Shown: one piece after another, positions 1 through 11,236 of the stretch
Numbering within the stretch: position 1 is the first letter of the stretch
Layout of the letters: every line of letters begins with the position of its first letter
Source of the DNA: Myxococcota bacterium
Lineage (GTDB): Bacteria > Myxococcota_A > UBA796 > CAJQPC01
NCBI GenBank assembly: GCA_023150845.1
Contig: JAKLKD010000033.1
Location: 1 to 38,502 of the forward strand
DNA length: 38,502 nucleotides
Reading direction: 5' to 3'
The notes under the pieces: model-generated
Databases searched by the model: none
Told to the model about the DNA's origin: nothing
Seen by the model: only the letters and a program-made list of their open reading frames with translations
Program-made: the position numbers and the translations under genes

Positions 1-369
1 CCCGCGCCGAGCCCTGCGCCGCCGAGCCCTGCGCCGCCGACCCCGCCGCCGCCCACGAGCGCCGCCGTCGCCCGCCCGCCGCGGGAGGAGCCCCTCTTCT
101 CCACGAGCCCCGACAAAGGTGAGCTGCGCGCGAAGTGGCGGGCCCAGGCCTCCTTCGCCCGCGACTTCCACGACCAGGTGAGCCAGCGGCGCCTAGACGT
201 CAGCGACGTCGAGGGCCTCCCCGCCGAGGGCGCCTTCATCAACCTGCGCTTTGAGCTCCCCGACGGCCAGGTCATCGCCCTGCGCGGCCGCCGGGTCGGC
301 GACGAGCTCGAGCTCGACATCCCCCGGCCCGCGCTCCAGAAGCTCCGGCGCCTCGCCGAGACGGCCTGA
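1..369 (+). CDS. Hypothetical protein, C-terminal part (5' end outside window)
   Basis: The frame is open from the first base to TGA at 367-369, so this is the last 122 residues of a longer protein. The first ~30 residues are a Pro/Ala/Ser linker with a repeated PSPAP unit. The remaining ~90 residues form a compact domain (RAKWRAQASFARDF, then INLRFELPDGQVIAL, ending in a LQKLRRLAE helix). The strand pattern 'LRFxLPDGxxIxLxGRxV' loosely resembles a PilZ-type c-di-GMP barrel, but no RxxxR motif is visible, so I do not assign it. A GTG at 178 could serve as an internal start, but it lies inside the domain and the upstream coding pattern continues, so truncation by the window edge is more likely. 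Function unknown. Confidence 0.7.
   Translation, partial: PAPSPAPPSPAPPTPPPPTSAAVARPPREEPLFSTSPDKGELRAKWRAQASFARDFHDQVSQRRLDVSDVEGLPAEGAFINLRFELPDGQVIALRGRRVGDELELDIPRPALQKLRRLAETA
7..36 (+). repeat. Two perfect 15-base tandem units in a Pro-rich linker
   Basis: The unit CCGAGCCCTGCGCCG occurs at 7-21 and again at 22-36, in frame with the partial gene, each encoding PSPAP. More copies may lie before the window. It is a coding low-complexity linker rather than an independent element. Confidence 0.7.
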
Positions 370-385
370 GCCCCCTCGGCTCAGG
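365..385. terminator. 8-bp hairpin spanning both stop codons of convergent genes
   Basis: CCTGAGCC (365-372) pairs perfectly with GGCTCAGG (378-385) around a 5-base loop. The left arm holds the plus-strand TGA (367-369) and the right arm holds the complement of the minus-strand TGA (381-383). There is no T-tract on either side, so intrinsic termination is uncertain. The hairpin could equally stabilise the 3' ends of both transcripts. Confidence 0.4.
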
Positions 386-1760
386 GCAAGACGCCCATCC
401 GTAAGGTCCGGGCGAGGTCTGGCTGCGGGCCGATGGGGGTCGCGGCGTCGTAGCTAGGCTGGGGCGTGCCGAAGTCCCTGAGCCAGGCCCGGACGAGGAG
501 CGGGTCCGGCGGCGCGCCGTGCAGGTGGAGGTAGATGGCGCTCAAGGCCCCGGCGACCCCGGCGAGCTGCGCCGAGGCCCCGGACGTGCCGCCGAAGCGG
601 CTGGTGTAGGCCTGGTTGGGGTCGGAGTCGGGGAAGAACAGGTCGTTGAGCCCTGCGCTGCCCGAGCCGACGGTGATGGTGTCGCTGAACCATCCCTGCA
701 CGTCCACCCGCGCGCCATAGGAGCCGCCGTAGGGGTACCAGGTGCGCGCGGGGTCGTCCCGGCCCGGGGGGATGCCGCCGCCGACCATCACCGCGCCGGA
801 GTCGCGCACGGCCCGGTCAAACCACCCGCCCCACTTGGGATCGTCGAGGTTCTGGGCACCGTTTCCGCCGGGCTCGATCACGATGATCCCCTTGGCGACG
901 GCGAGGCTGATCGCGTCGAAGACCGCTGGATCCACCTCCACAGGGCAGTAGGCGCCCCGGGAGTAGGCCTGCTGCTCGATGAGCAGGACGTCGCCGGGGT
1001 CCAGGAGCGCCGTCGCGCCAGCGATGGCCGCGGCGATGTCGTAGGTCTCGGCGTCTACGAAGGGGAAGATCACCATCGGCGTGGCCTCGGGGACCAGCCC
1101 GGTGACGCCATACCCGTTGTCCCCGGCGAACAAGATCCCGAGCACCCCATTGCCGTGGTATTCATACAGGCCGCTGTCAAAACCCCAGGTCTCCGCGGAG
1201 TCTGCCGCGCTGAGGTCCTCGTGCCCCGCCGTCCAGCCGTACTCCAGGTCCGCCACCGTGACCCCGGCCCCCGCGCCGCCGGGCCAGGTCCGGGCCCAGG
1301 TGACGCCGAAGCCGTCGGGGGCCGCGTCAGGGTAGACCTGCTGGGCGCTGAAGTCCGGGGTCTCCGGCGGGAGGTCCCCGGGCGGGGGCTGGGCGTCCGG
1401 CGCCAAGGTCGCCAGCTCCACCCAAGGCTCGGCGTTGAAGGCGTCGGCCACGGCGGGGCCCCAGCCCGGCGCGACCTCGATCCGGTAGTAGAGGCTGAGG
1501 TCGGCGAGGCCCGGCGCCCGCTCGTCACGCAGGGCGCGCAGGGCGGCGCCGTCGGCGAAGACCGGGCGCACGAAGGCGCCGTCCATGGTCGGCGCGCCGC
1601 GCACCCCCTCTTGGAGCTTCACGATGACGACGTCGTCGCGGAGGCCTTCCTCCCAGACGGTCTCCGCGGGCTTCGTCGGCGGGGGGCCGCGGCGCGGTGT
1701 GGCGGCCTGGGCCAGCCCAGCCATCCCGAACCACAAGAGCGCGCAGGGCACGAAGCGCAC
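381..1760 (-). CDS. Secreted subtilisin-like serine protease (S8 family)
   Basis: This is a predicted exported peptidase of 459 residues. A signal peptide is evident (VRFVPCALLWFGMAGLAQA, then Ala-Thr). A ~110-residue N-terminal region could be a propeptide. The triad reads as Asp171 (VTVADLEYG), His202 (YHGNGVLGI) and Ser393 (GGTSGASAQ), with the oxyanion Asn at 300 (PGGNG). The His motif lacks the second His of the usual HGTHVAG, and the Ser motif is GTSGAS rather than GTSMAS, so it is a divergent subtilase with an intact triad. I chose GTG at 1760 rather than GTG at 1766 because GAGGA ends at 1767: this gives 6-base spacing to 1760 and none to 1766. It converges on the preceding gene with only 11 bases between. 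Confidence 0.85.
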   Translation of the reverse strand: MRFVPCALLWFGMAGLAQAATPRRGPPPTKPAETVWEEGLRDDVVIVKLQEGVRGAPTMDGAFVRPVFADGAALRALRDERAPGLADLSLYYRIEVAPGWGPAVADAFNAEPWVELATLAPDAQPPPGDLPPETPDFSAQQVYPDAAPDGFGVTWARTWPGGAGAGVTVADLEYGWTAGHEDLSAADSAETWGFDSGLYEYHGNGVLGILFAGDNGYGVTGLVPEATPMVIFPFVDAETYDIAAAIAGATALLDPGDVLLIEQQAYSRGAYCPVEVDPAVFDAISLAVAKGIIVIEPGGNGAQNLDDPKWGGWFDRAVRDSGAVMVGGGIPPGRDDPARTWYPYGGSYGARVDVQGWFSDTITVGSGSAGLNDLFFPDSDPNQAYTSRFGGTSGASAQLAGVAGALSAIYLHLHGAPPDPLLVRAWLRDFGTPQPSYDAATPIGPQPDLARTLRMGVLP

Positions 1761-1787
1761 GGTCACTCCTCGGCGGGTGGGGTCTCC

Positions 1788-2579
1788 CTAACGGTGAACG
1801 AGCCAGCGCCCTTGGCGCAGCGTCACCCGGGTCGGGCCCTCGACGCGGTCCGTCGAGGGGTGCAGGGGGTCGCCGGGCAGGTAGATGGTCACACTGCCGT
1901 CCTCGTGCAGCGCGCCGGTGGGCTCGATGGGCACGACGCGGCGGCTCCCCGCGGCCTGGAGCACGTCGTCGGCCCGCTCGAAGGGCAGGAGCTCCTGGAG
2001 CGTCACCCAGGTCGGCGGCGCGAGCTGCACCTGCCCGGCGTCGAAGCGGGCCAGGGCCTCGGCGGGGGTCCACCAGGCCGACTGCACGGTCTCGCCGTCG
2101 TCGTGGCTGGCCTCGGCGGCCTCGGGCGCACGGGCGACGAAGAAGCGGGTGCTGTAGCGCCGGGGCTCGATCTCCGGGGTGATCCACCAGGACCAGAGGC
2201 GGATCGCCTCGGCGTCCAGGCGCAGGCCGAGCCGCGTGATCAGCTCGGAGAAGACGAGATCCCCCCGCAAGAGCGCCTGACGATCCTCAGCGCTCGGCGC
2301 GCCGCCCCGGGCGAGGAGCACGCCGGCCTCCTCAAAGGTCTCGCGGATCGCCGCGGCCTGCAGGGCCGCCGCGCCCTCAGCGCCGATACGCGCCCTGTCC
2401 AACGCGCCACCGTCCAGAGGCAGGGCGTTGTCCGCGGCGTCGACGCGACCCCCTGGAAAAACATGAGCGTCCGGCATAAACGCCATTCGCGCCGAGCGCT
2501 TCACCATGAAGACCTGCGGGCCCCCGGGGCTGTCGCGCAGAAGAAGAACGGTGGATGCAGGACGCGGCTCAGAGGACAT
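1788..2579 (-). CDS. Nudix hydrolase, NUDT19-like
   Basis: This is a 263-residue Nudix-fold hydrolase, probably cleaving a nucleoside diphosphate linked to another moiety. FPGG lies at residues 41-44 and the core helix REtfEEaGVLL at 79-89. Arg79, Glu80, Glu83, Glu84 and Gly86 match the REUxEExGU half of the Nudix box. The ~35-residue insertion between FPGG and this helix, and the later ITPEIEPRRYSTRFF segment, resemble the NUDT19 family, whose studied animal members hydrolyse coenzyme A derivatives. The substrate here is inferred only. The start is ATG at 2579, with GAGAAG just upstream. The frame stays open far upstream only because it is antisense to an Asp-rich gene. It ends 27 bases before the subtilase start on the same strand, so the two may be co-transcribed. 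Confidence 0.85.
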   Translation of the reverse strand: MSSEPRPASTVLLLRDSPGGPQVFMVKRSARMAFMPDAHVFPGGRVDAADNALPLDGGALDRARIGAEGAAALQAAAIRETFEEAGVLLARGGAPSAEDRQALLRGDLVFSELITRLGLRLDAEAIRLWSWWITPEIEPRRYSTRFFVARAPEAAEASHDDGETVQSAWWTPAEALARFDAGQVQLAPPTWVTLQELLPFERADDVLQAAGSRRVVPIEPTGALHEDGSVTIYLPGDPLHPSTDRVEGPTRVTLRQGRWLVHR

Positions 2580-2723
2580 ACACTTCTCATAGCGCCCACG
2601 TCGCCGTCTCGCACGCGCGGCCCGGGCCTCAGACGCACCCCCTGGTCTCCACACCCTCCCCTGCTCGCCTGACTGGCGCCAGGAAGAATCGATGATCTGC
2701 ATGACGCAACCGCCGAGGTGTAC

Positions 2724-6383
<3,660 letters not shown>

Positions 6384-6401
6384 CGCCGTCTTTCAGCCGC
6401 C

Positions 6402-6426
6402 CTCCGCGCGCGTCCGTCGCGCGGAG
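6402..6426 (+). terminator. GC-rich hairpin after the OmpA fusion gene
   Basis: CTCCGCGCG (6402-6410) pairs perfectly with CGCGCGGAG (6418-6426) around a 7-base loop, 19 bases after the stop codon. No T-run follows directly; a run of seven T lies 30 bases downstream (6456-6462). It is a plausible terminator or 3'-end stabiliser. Confidence 0.45.
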
Positions 6427-6548
6427 CTTGGCGTTGAAGCATGGGAACGCTCCACTTTTTTTGACCCCTCGCCGCCTTGTGATCTCAAGGGTGTTGGCCC
6501 CGGCCCAGTGATGCGGTAGGGTGAGAGGAGCCTCCGGAGCCTTCGCGG

Positions 6549-7550
6549 ATGTCCAACAGCGAGAACTCAGCACCCAAGGCCGACACTCTGTTCAGCGTTG
6601 GCGCTGGGCGCCCGCAGCTTGAGGAGCCGGCTGAGGTCACGATGAAGCTCGCCCTGCCGCGAGGCCGCCGGGGACGGGGCGTGCTCATCCCGACGGTGCG
6701 TGTGGTGGCCGGGCCGGACCTGCTCCAGTTCGTGACCCTCTCGGGCGGGCAAGAGATGGTCATCGGCCGCGACGAGTCCGCGGGCCTCGTGCTCGGCGAC
6801 GCCTCGGTCTCCCGAAACCACGCCTCCTTACGCTGCGACGACAGCGGCGAGATCTCGGTCTTTGACCTCGGCAGCACCAACGGCACCGCGGTGAACGGCG
6901 CCACGGTGCAGCGCGCCCTGCTGCGCCCCGGGGACCACCTGGAGATCGGCGCCGTCTCCCTGCGCCTCGACCTCCTCGGCCTCGATGAGCTGCACCACCT
7001 CAGCCGTGTGCTGGAGCGTATGCGCGCCGCGGGCACCGACCCCCTCACCGGCCTGCAGACCCGCGCCTGGCTCGACGAGCGCCTGCCGTCTCTGCTCGCC
7101 CGCTGCGAGGACGCCGGGCAGCCCTTCTCGGTGATCTTCCTCGACGTGGACCGCTTCAAGTCCATCAACGACACCTTCGGCCACCGCGTCGGCGACCAGG
7201 TGCTCCAGGCCCTCGCTCGCCTCGTGCTCCTCGACGTGCGCGACAGCGACACCTGCGCCCGCTACGGCGGCGAGGAGATCCTCATCTTCTTGCCCGGCAC
7301 CGACGAGCGCGGGGCCGCGGACGTCGCCGAGCGCCTGCGTAAGACCATCGGCACCCACGACTGGTCCCGCACCGCGATGGGCCTCAAGGTCACCGCGAGC
7401 TTAGGGGTCGCCCAGAAGCTCCCCGACGAGGAGATCGTGCTGTGGCTCGACCGCGCCGACCGGGCGATGTATCGGGCGAAGCAGTCGGGCCGAAACGCCG
7501 TGCGCTCGGCGAGTGAGCCCGCTCTGGCCGCGGCCCCCTCTCCGGGCTGA
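6549..7550 (+). CDS. FHA-GGDEF diguanylate cyclase
   Basis: This is a soluble 333-residue protein predicted to make cyclic di-GMP from two GTP. An FHA phosphothreonine-binding domain (~52-140) shows GRDE (73-76), SVSRNHA (86-92) and DLGSTNGT (106-113). A GGDEF domain follows (~160-325), with DPLTGL at 164-169, FLDVDRFKSIND at 197-208 and the active-site variant GGEEI at 240-244. An RxxD inhibitory site (Arg231-Asp234) lies five residues before it, so product feedback is expected. No membrane segment is visible. GGAG at 6535-6538 precedes ATG 6549. It is the first of three same-strand signalling genes, which suggests the FHA domain reads a Ser/Thr-kinase signal in the same circuit. The last ~10 residues are a Pro/Ala tail. 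Confidence 0.9.
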   Translation: MSNSENSAPKADTLFSVGAGRPQLEEPAEVTMKLALPRGRRGRGVLIPTVRVVAGPDLLQFVTLSGGQEMVIGRDESAGLVLGDASVSRNHASLRCDDSGEISVFDLGSTNGTAVNGATVQRALLRPGDHLEIGAVSLRLDLLGLDELHHLSRVLERMRAAGTDPLTGLQTRAWLDERLPSLLARCEDAGQPFSVIFLDVDRFKSINDTFGHRVGDQVLQALARLVLLDVRDSDTCARYGGEEILIFLPGTDERGAADVAERLRKTIGTHDWSRTAMGLKVTASLGVAQKLPDEEIVLWLDRADRAMYRAKQSGRNAVRSASEPALAAAPSPG

Positions 7551-7592
7551 GCGGCCGGGCGCCCGCGCCCCGAGCCCGCGCCCCAAGGCACC

Positions 7593-9599
7593 ATGCAAGA
7601 CGGCTCCCGCTCCCGGCACCTCCCCGCCACGGTCGGCATGGCCCTGGTGGTGTTGTTCTTCTCGGTGTTCGGGCTCGTCAACACGACCTCACGTTACCAA
7701 GACCGGGAGCGGCGCGCGGTCATCGAGGCCGAGCGAGACCTCGACCGCCTCGCCGACCGCTGGGAAGAGCGCGTCGGGGACGCCGTGACGGCGTTCATGG
7801 ACAACATCGACCCGCCGCTGGTGGAGTCGAGCCTCGCCGAGCTGGAGCGCACCCGCGCCGAGCGCACCCCTTGGCTCCAGGCGCTCTACCTCTGGCGAGA
7901 CCGCGGCGGCGGCCGCGAGGTGCTCTACCCCAAAGACCCGCCGGACTACAACCTCCCCGCGCTCAACGCCGAGTCCTGCATCCGCCAGGCCACCGCCGCC
8001 CGTGAGGCGGGGGACGAGGCCGGGGCCCGGGTGGCCTACACGCTCTGCGCCGACCACGGGGCGGAGCCCGCCCTGCGCCTCTTCGCCCGGGTTCAGCTCG
8101 TGCAGAGCCTGCTCGACGCCGGGCTTCCCCAAGACGCGCTCCTGGCCGCCGACGCCGCGCCCCTGCCCGCCCGCATCGACGAGTCCTTACGCGGCGGCCT
8201 GCCCCTCACCGGCGTGCTGAGCCTGCAGCAGCTCGCCGCCTCCGCCGCCCGAGACAGCGGCGACCGCGACGGGTCCGCCCGCCGCCTCAAGACCTTAGGC
8301 GAAGAGATCGGCGCGCTCCGCGGCCCCGGCCTCGACCGCTCCTTGGGCAAGCTCAAGAACTCCGTCATCCCCGACCTCCGCGACCTCGGCGCCGCCGCCG
8401 AGGCCCGGGCGCTCGAGCCCCTCGCCGCCCTGGCCGACCGCCGCCTCGCCGGTTGGGGTGAGTTTGAGCGTGGGCTGCTGCGTAACGCGAGCCCCGAGAC
8501 CGGCCTGCACGCGGTCTTTGACCAGTACGCGCCCCGCTCCTACCTGCTCATCTGGACCTGGCTGCCCAAGGATCAGATCTTCGCCGCGGTGCAGATCGAC
8601 CAGCCGACCCTGCTCGACGAGCTCCTCGCCGAGCAAGGTGAGCAGGGCAGCCTCGACGACCACCTCATCGTGCGCACCGTGAACGACGTCTGGGTCGCGG
8701 GCGGCGGCGACGTCGAGGGCGTCGCGGTGCAGAAGCCCCTCGGCGGCCTCCTCGCCCACCTCAAGCTCGCCTACACCGACTCCCGGCTGTCCGGCGCCCG
8801 GGAAGAGAACACCCGGCAGACCCTCGCCGAGTCCATCTCCGTCTTCGTGATGAGCCTCATGGGGGTGTGGGCGCTCTTGGCCCTGCAGAACGCCTACCGA
8901 AAGGAGCAGGAGCTCCTCGACCGCCAGCGGGAGTTCGTCACCCGGGTCACCCACGAGCTCAAGACGCCCCTGGCCGGGATCCGCGTCATGGCCGAGAGCC
9001 TGGAGCTCATCCCCGAGCAAGATCCCCGCACCATCGAGAGCTACGCCGGGCGCATCGTCACCGAGAGCGACCGCCTCACCTCCCGCATCGAGGAGATCCT
9101 CGCCGTCGCCCGGGCCCAGACCCCCGCGGCGAAGGCGCCCTACGACCTGCGTGAGCTGCTGCACCAGATCGCTGACGAGTGGTCTCCCCGGATGAACGAC
9201 GCCGGGGTGCGCCTGCACCTCCAGCTCGGCGAGCTCACGGTGCCCCTGGTCGGCGACGCCAAGCTCGTGCGCGACGCCTTGGTCTGCCTGCTCGACAACG
9301 CCCTCAAATACCGCAACACCGAGCGCCGCGATCCTCAGGTCTGGCTCATCCTCCGCCACGACCCGCGCTACGCCACGGTGGAGGTCCTCGACAACGGGAT
9401 CGGCGTGCCCGCGAACAAACGAAAGGTCATCTTTGAGCGCTTCGTGCGCATCGAGGGGCCCGGCCGCGGCAAACAGGGCGGGCACGGCCTGGGGCTCGCC
9501 TTTGTCGCCGAGGCGATCCAATCCCAGCGCGGCCGCGTCGAGTGTCGTGAGGCCACCACAGGTGGGGCGAGATTCATCGTCCGCCTGCCGTTATCATAG
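7593..9599 (+). CDS. Membrane sensor histidine kinase with large periplasmic sensor
   Basis: The protein has 668 residues. TM1 is ~14-30 and TM2 ~415-431; the ~380 residues between are predicted periplasmic, with a helical, TPR-like middle (~125-290). There is no recognisable HAMP domain: TM2 leads through a short helix to the dimerisation box with phospho-acceptor His454 (THELKTPLAG). The ATPase domain shows the N-box with Asn569 (LLDNALKYRN), DNGIG at 600-604 and GHGLGL at 630-635, so it should be catalytically competent. It is followed 30 bases later by the OmpR-type regulator at 9630, its probable partner. The ATG start at 7593 has only a weak AAGG site. The signal sensed cannot be read from the sequence. 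Confidence 0.92.
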   Translation: MQDGSRSRHLPATVGMALVVLFFSVFGLVNTTSRYQDRERRAVIEAERDLDRLADRWEERVGDAVTAFMDNIDPPLVESSLAELERTRAERTPWLQALYLWRDRGGGREVLYPKDPPDYNLPALNAESCIRQATAAREAGDEAGARVAYTLCADHGAEPALRLFARVQLVQSLLDAGLPQDALLAADAAPLPARIDESLRGGLPLTGVLSLQQLAASAARDSGDRDGSARRLKTLGEEIGALRGPGLDRSLGKLKNSVIPDLRDLGAAAEARALEPLAALADRRLAGWGEFERGLLRNASPETGLHAVFDQYAPRSYLLIWTWLPKDQIFAAVQIDQPTLLDELLAEQGEQGSLDDHLIVRTVNDVWVAGGGDVEGVAVQKPLGGLLAHLKLAYTDSRLSGAREENTRQTLAESISVFVMSLMGVWALLALQNAYRKEQELLDRQREFVTRVTHELKTPLAGIRVMAESLELIPEQDPRTIESYAGRIVTESDRLTSRIEEILAVARAQTPAAKAPYDLRELLHQIADEWSPRMNDAGVRLHLQLGELTVPLVGDAKLVRDALVCLLDNALKYRNTERRDPQVWLILRHDPRYATVEVLDNGIGVPANKRKVIFERFVRIEGPGRGKQGGHGLGLAFVAEAIQSQRGRVECREATTGGARFIVRLPLS

Positions 9600-9629
9600 G
9601 CGCTCATTCACGCGCTCAGGAGTCCGCCG

Positions 9630-10328
9630 ATGGAGCCTACGGCCCGCATCATCCTCGTCGAAGACGACGACACCATCGCCCTGGGCGTCACCAAGATGCT
9701 GGAGCACGAACGCTACGAGGTCGAGCGCTACGACAACGGCGAAGATGGGCTCGCCGCCGTGCGCCGCGACCCCCCGGATCTTTTGCTCCTCGACGTGATG
9801 TTGCCCGGCATGGACGGCCTCGCGGTGCTTCGCGCCGTGAAGAACGAGAACGCCCATGTGCAGATCATCATGCTCACCGCGAAGGGCGAAGAGATCGACC
9901 GGGTGCTCGGCTTAGAGATGGGCGCGGACGACTACGTCACCAAGCCCTTCTCGCTGCGGGAGCTCATCGCCCGGGTGAAGGCGCGCCTGCGGGGCCGCAC
10001 CACGGAGCCCCGCCCGGTGACCGCCGAGACCTTCACCTTCGGCGACTGCACCGTCGACCTGCGCCGCCGGGTGCTCTGGACCCGCGGCGAGGAGCACCGC
10101 CTCACCACCCACGAGGCCCGGGTGCTCGACTTCTTGATCTCCCACCGCGGCGCCGACGTGCCCCGGGAGACCTTGCTGCAGGAGGTCTGGGGCTACAGCT
10201 CGACGTCTTTGACCACCCGCACCGTCGACAACCAGATCCTCAAGCTGCGCAAGAAGGTCGAGGCCGTGCCGTCGGATCCGCGCCACATTCTCACCGTTCA
10301 TGGGACTGGATATCGTTTTGAGCCGTAA
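9630..10328 (+). CDS. OmpR/PhoB-family response regulator
   Basis: This is a 232-residue DNA-binding regulator. The receiver domain (~5-118) has acidic residues Glu11, Asp12 and Asp13, phospho-acceptor Asp55 (LLLLDVMLPGMDG), Thr83 and Lys105 (TKPF). A winged-helix output domain (~135-230) ends in the typical TVHGTGYRFEP. AGGAG lies 7 bases before ATG 9630. It is encoded directly after the histidine kinase and is almost certainly phosphorylated by it. Its target sites are not identifiable here. Confidence 0.95.
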   Translation: MEPTARIILVEDDDTIALGVTKMLEHERYEVERYDNGEDGLAAVRRDPPDLLLLDVMLPGMDGLAVLRAVKNENAHVQIIMLTAKGEEIDRVLGLEMGADDYVTKPFSLRELIARVKARLRGRTTEPRPVTAETFTFGDCTVDLRRRVLWTRGEEHRLTTHEARVLDFLISHRGADVPRETLLQEVWGYSSTSLTTRTVDNQILKLRKKVEAVPSDPRHILTVHGTGYRFEP

Positions 10329-10357
10329 AGAGGGCTGAACCGTCTCCCCAGGCGCGT

Positions 10358-11236
10358 ATGCCCCCCGACATGCTCCGTTACCTCCTCGTCTCCTACGGCC
10401 TCGCCGCGCTCATCGGCGGCGGCGCGGGCCTCATCGGCCAGGGCCCCGGCACCCTCGGCTTCGTCGTCTTGGGCGCCGTGATGATGTGGACCCCCGCCGT
10501 CGGCGCCTGGGCCGCCCAGCGCGCCCGGGGTGAGGCCCTCGTCGAGCCCCTGGCGCTGCGCCCGGTCCTGAACCGCTGGCTGCTCGTCGCGGCCCTCGCG
10601 CCGCTGGGCCTCGCCGTGCTCACCACGGCGTTTCAGCTCCTCATGCCCGGCGTACGCTTCAACCCCGACCCGGCGAACATCCTGGGCCGGGTGGCGGGCG
10701 CGCTGACCCCGGAGCAGCTCGCCGAGGTCGGCGCCAAGCTCAGCGAGCTCCCCGTGCACCCCTACCTCCTGAGCCTCGTCCAGGCCGTCGGCGCCGGGGT
10801 CACGGTGAACGCCCTCTTCGCCTTCGGCGAGGAGGTGGGCTGGCGCGGCTACATGGCGCGGGCCCTGGCCGGGCGGGGCTTCTGGAGCGTCTCGCTCCTG
10901 ACCGGCGTCGCCTGGGGCCTCTGGCACGCCCCGGTGATCCTCCAGGGCTACAACTACCCCCAGCACCCGATCCTCGGGGTGCCGCTCTTCGCCGTGTTCT
11001 GTGTGCTCTTGAGCCCCCTGCACACCCTCGCCCGGGAGCGCGGCGGCAGCGTCTGGCACGCCGCCGTGCTCCACGGCACCTTCAACGCCGCCGCCGGGAT
11101 CCCGCTCCTCGTCGTCGAGGGCGGGGACGACCTCACCACCGGCGTGGTGGGCCTCCCCGGCCTGATGAGCCTCGTCGTCGCCAACGGGCTCATCTGGATC
11201 TGGCGGCGGGCCGAGGGCGCCAGCGCCGCTCAGTAG
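10358..11236 (+). CDS. CPBP (CAAX/Abi-type) intramembrane metalloprotease
   Basis: This is a 292-residue multi-pass membrane protein. The three family motifs are present: EExxxR (Glu158, Glu159, Arg163 in FGEEVGWRGYM), the WGLWHAP segment (His190) and HxxxN (His239, Asn243). Together these make up the glutamate/histidine active site of the CPBP family (Rce1-like prenyl-protein proteases and bacteriocin-immunity or Abi proteins). Several hydrophobic helices flank them. The substrate is unknown. It starts 29 bases after the response regulator, so it may be in the same transcript. Its stop codon lies inside the 3' end of the convergent haloperoxidase gene (7-base overlap). An alternative start is ATG 10370. 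Confidence 0.88.
   Translation: MPPDMLRYLLVSYGLAALIGGGAGLIGQGPGTLGFVVLGAVMMWTPAVGAWAAQRARGEALVEPLALRPVLNRWLLVAALAPLGLAVLTTAFQLLMPGVRFNPDPANILGRVAGALTPEQLAEVGAKLSELPVHPYLLSLVQAVGAGVTVNALFAFGEEVGWRGYMARALAGRGFWSVSLLTGVAWGLWHAPVILQGYNYPQHPILGVPLFAVFCVLLSPLHTLARERGGSVWHAAVLHGTFNAAAGIPLLVVEGGDDLTTGVVGLPGLMSLVVANGLIWIWRRAEGASAAQ

Noticed and set aside
2673-2682. CTGGCGCCAG 10-base palindrome upstream of the OmpA fusion gene
   Set aside because: It could be an operator, but a single GC-only palindrome of this length is expected by chance in DNA of this composition.
6456-6462. Run of seven T as an intrinsic terminator tail
   Set aside because: No stable hairpin directly precedes it; the only strong stem (6402-6426) ends 29 bases earlier.
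8295-9521. Long minus-strand open frame opposite the histidine kinase
   Set aside because: It is a high-GC shadow frame with no recognisable domain; the plus strand carries all kinase motifs. The same applies to many other long frames opposite or out of register with real genes in this window.
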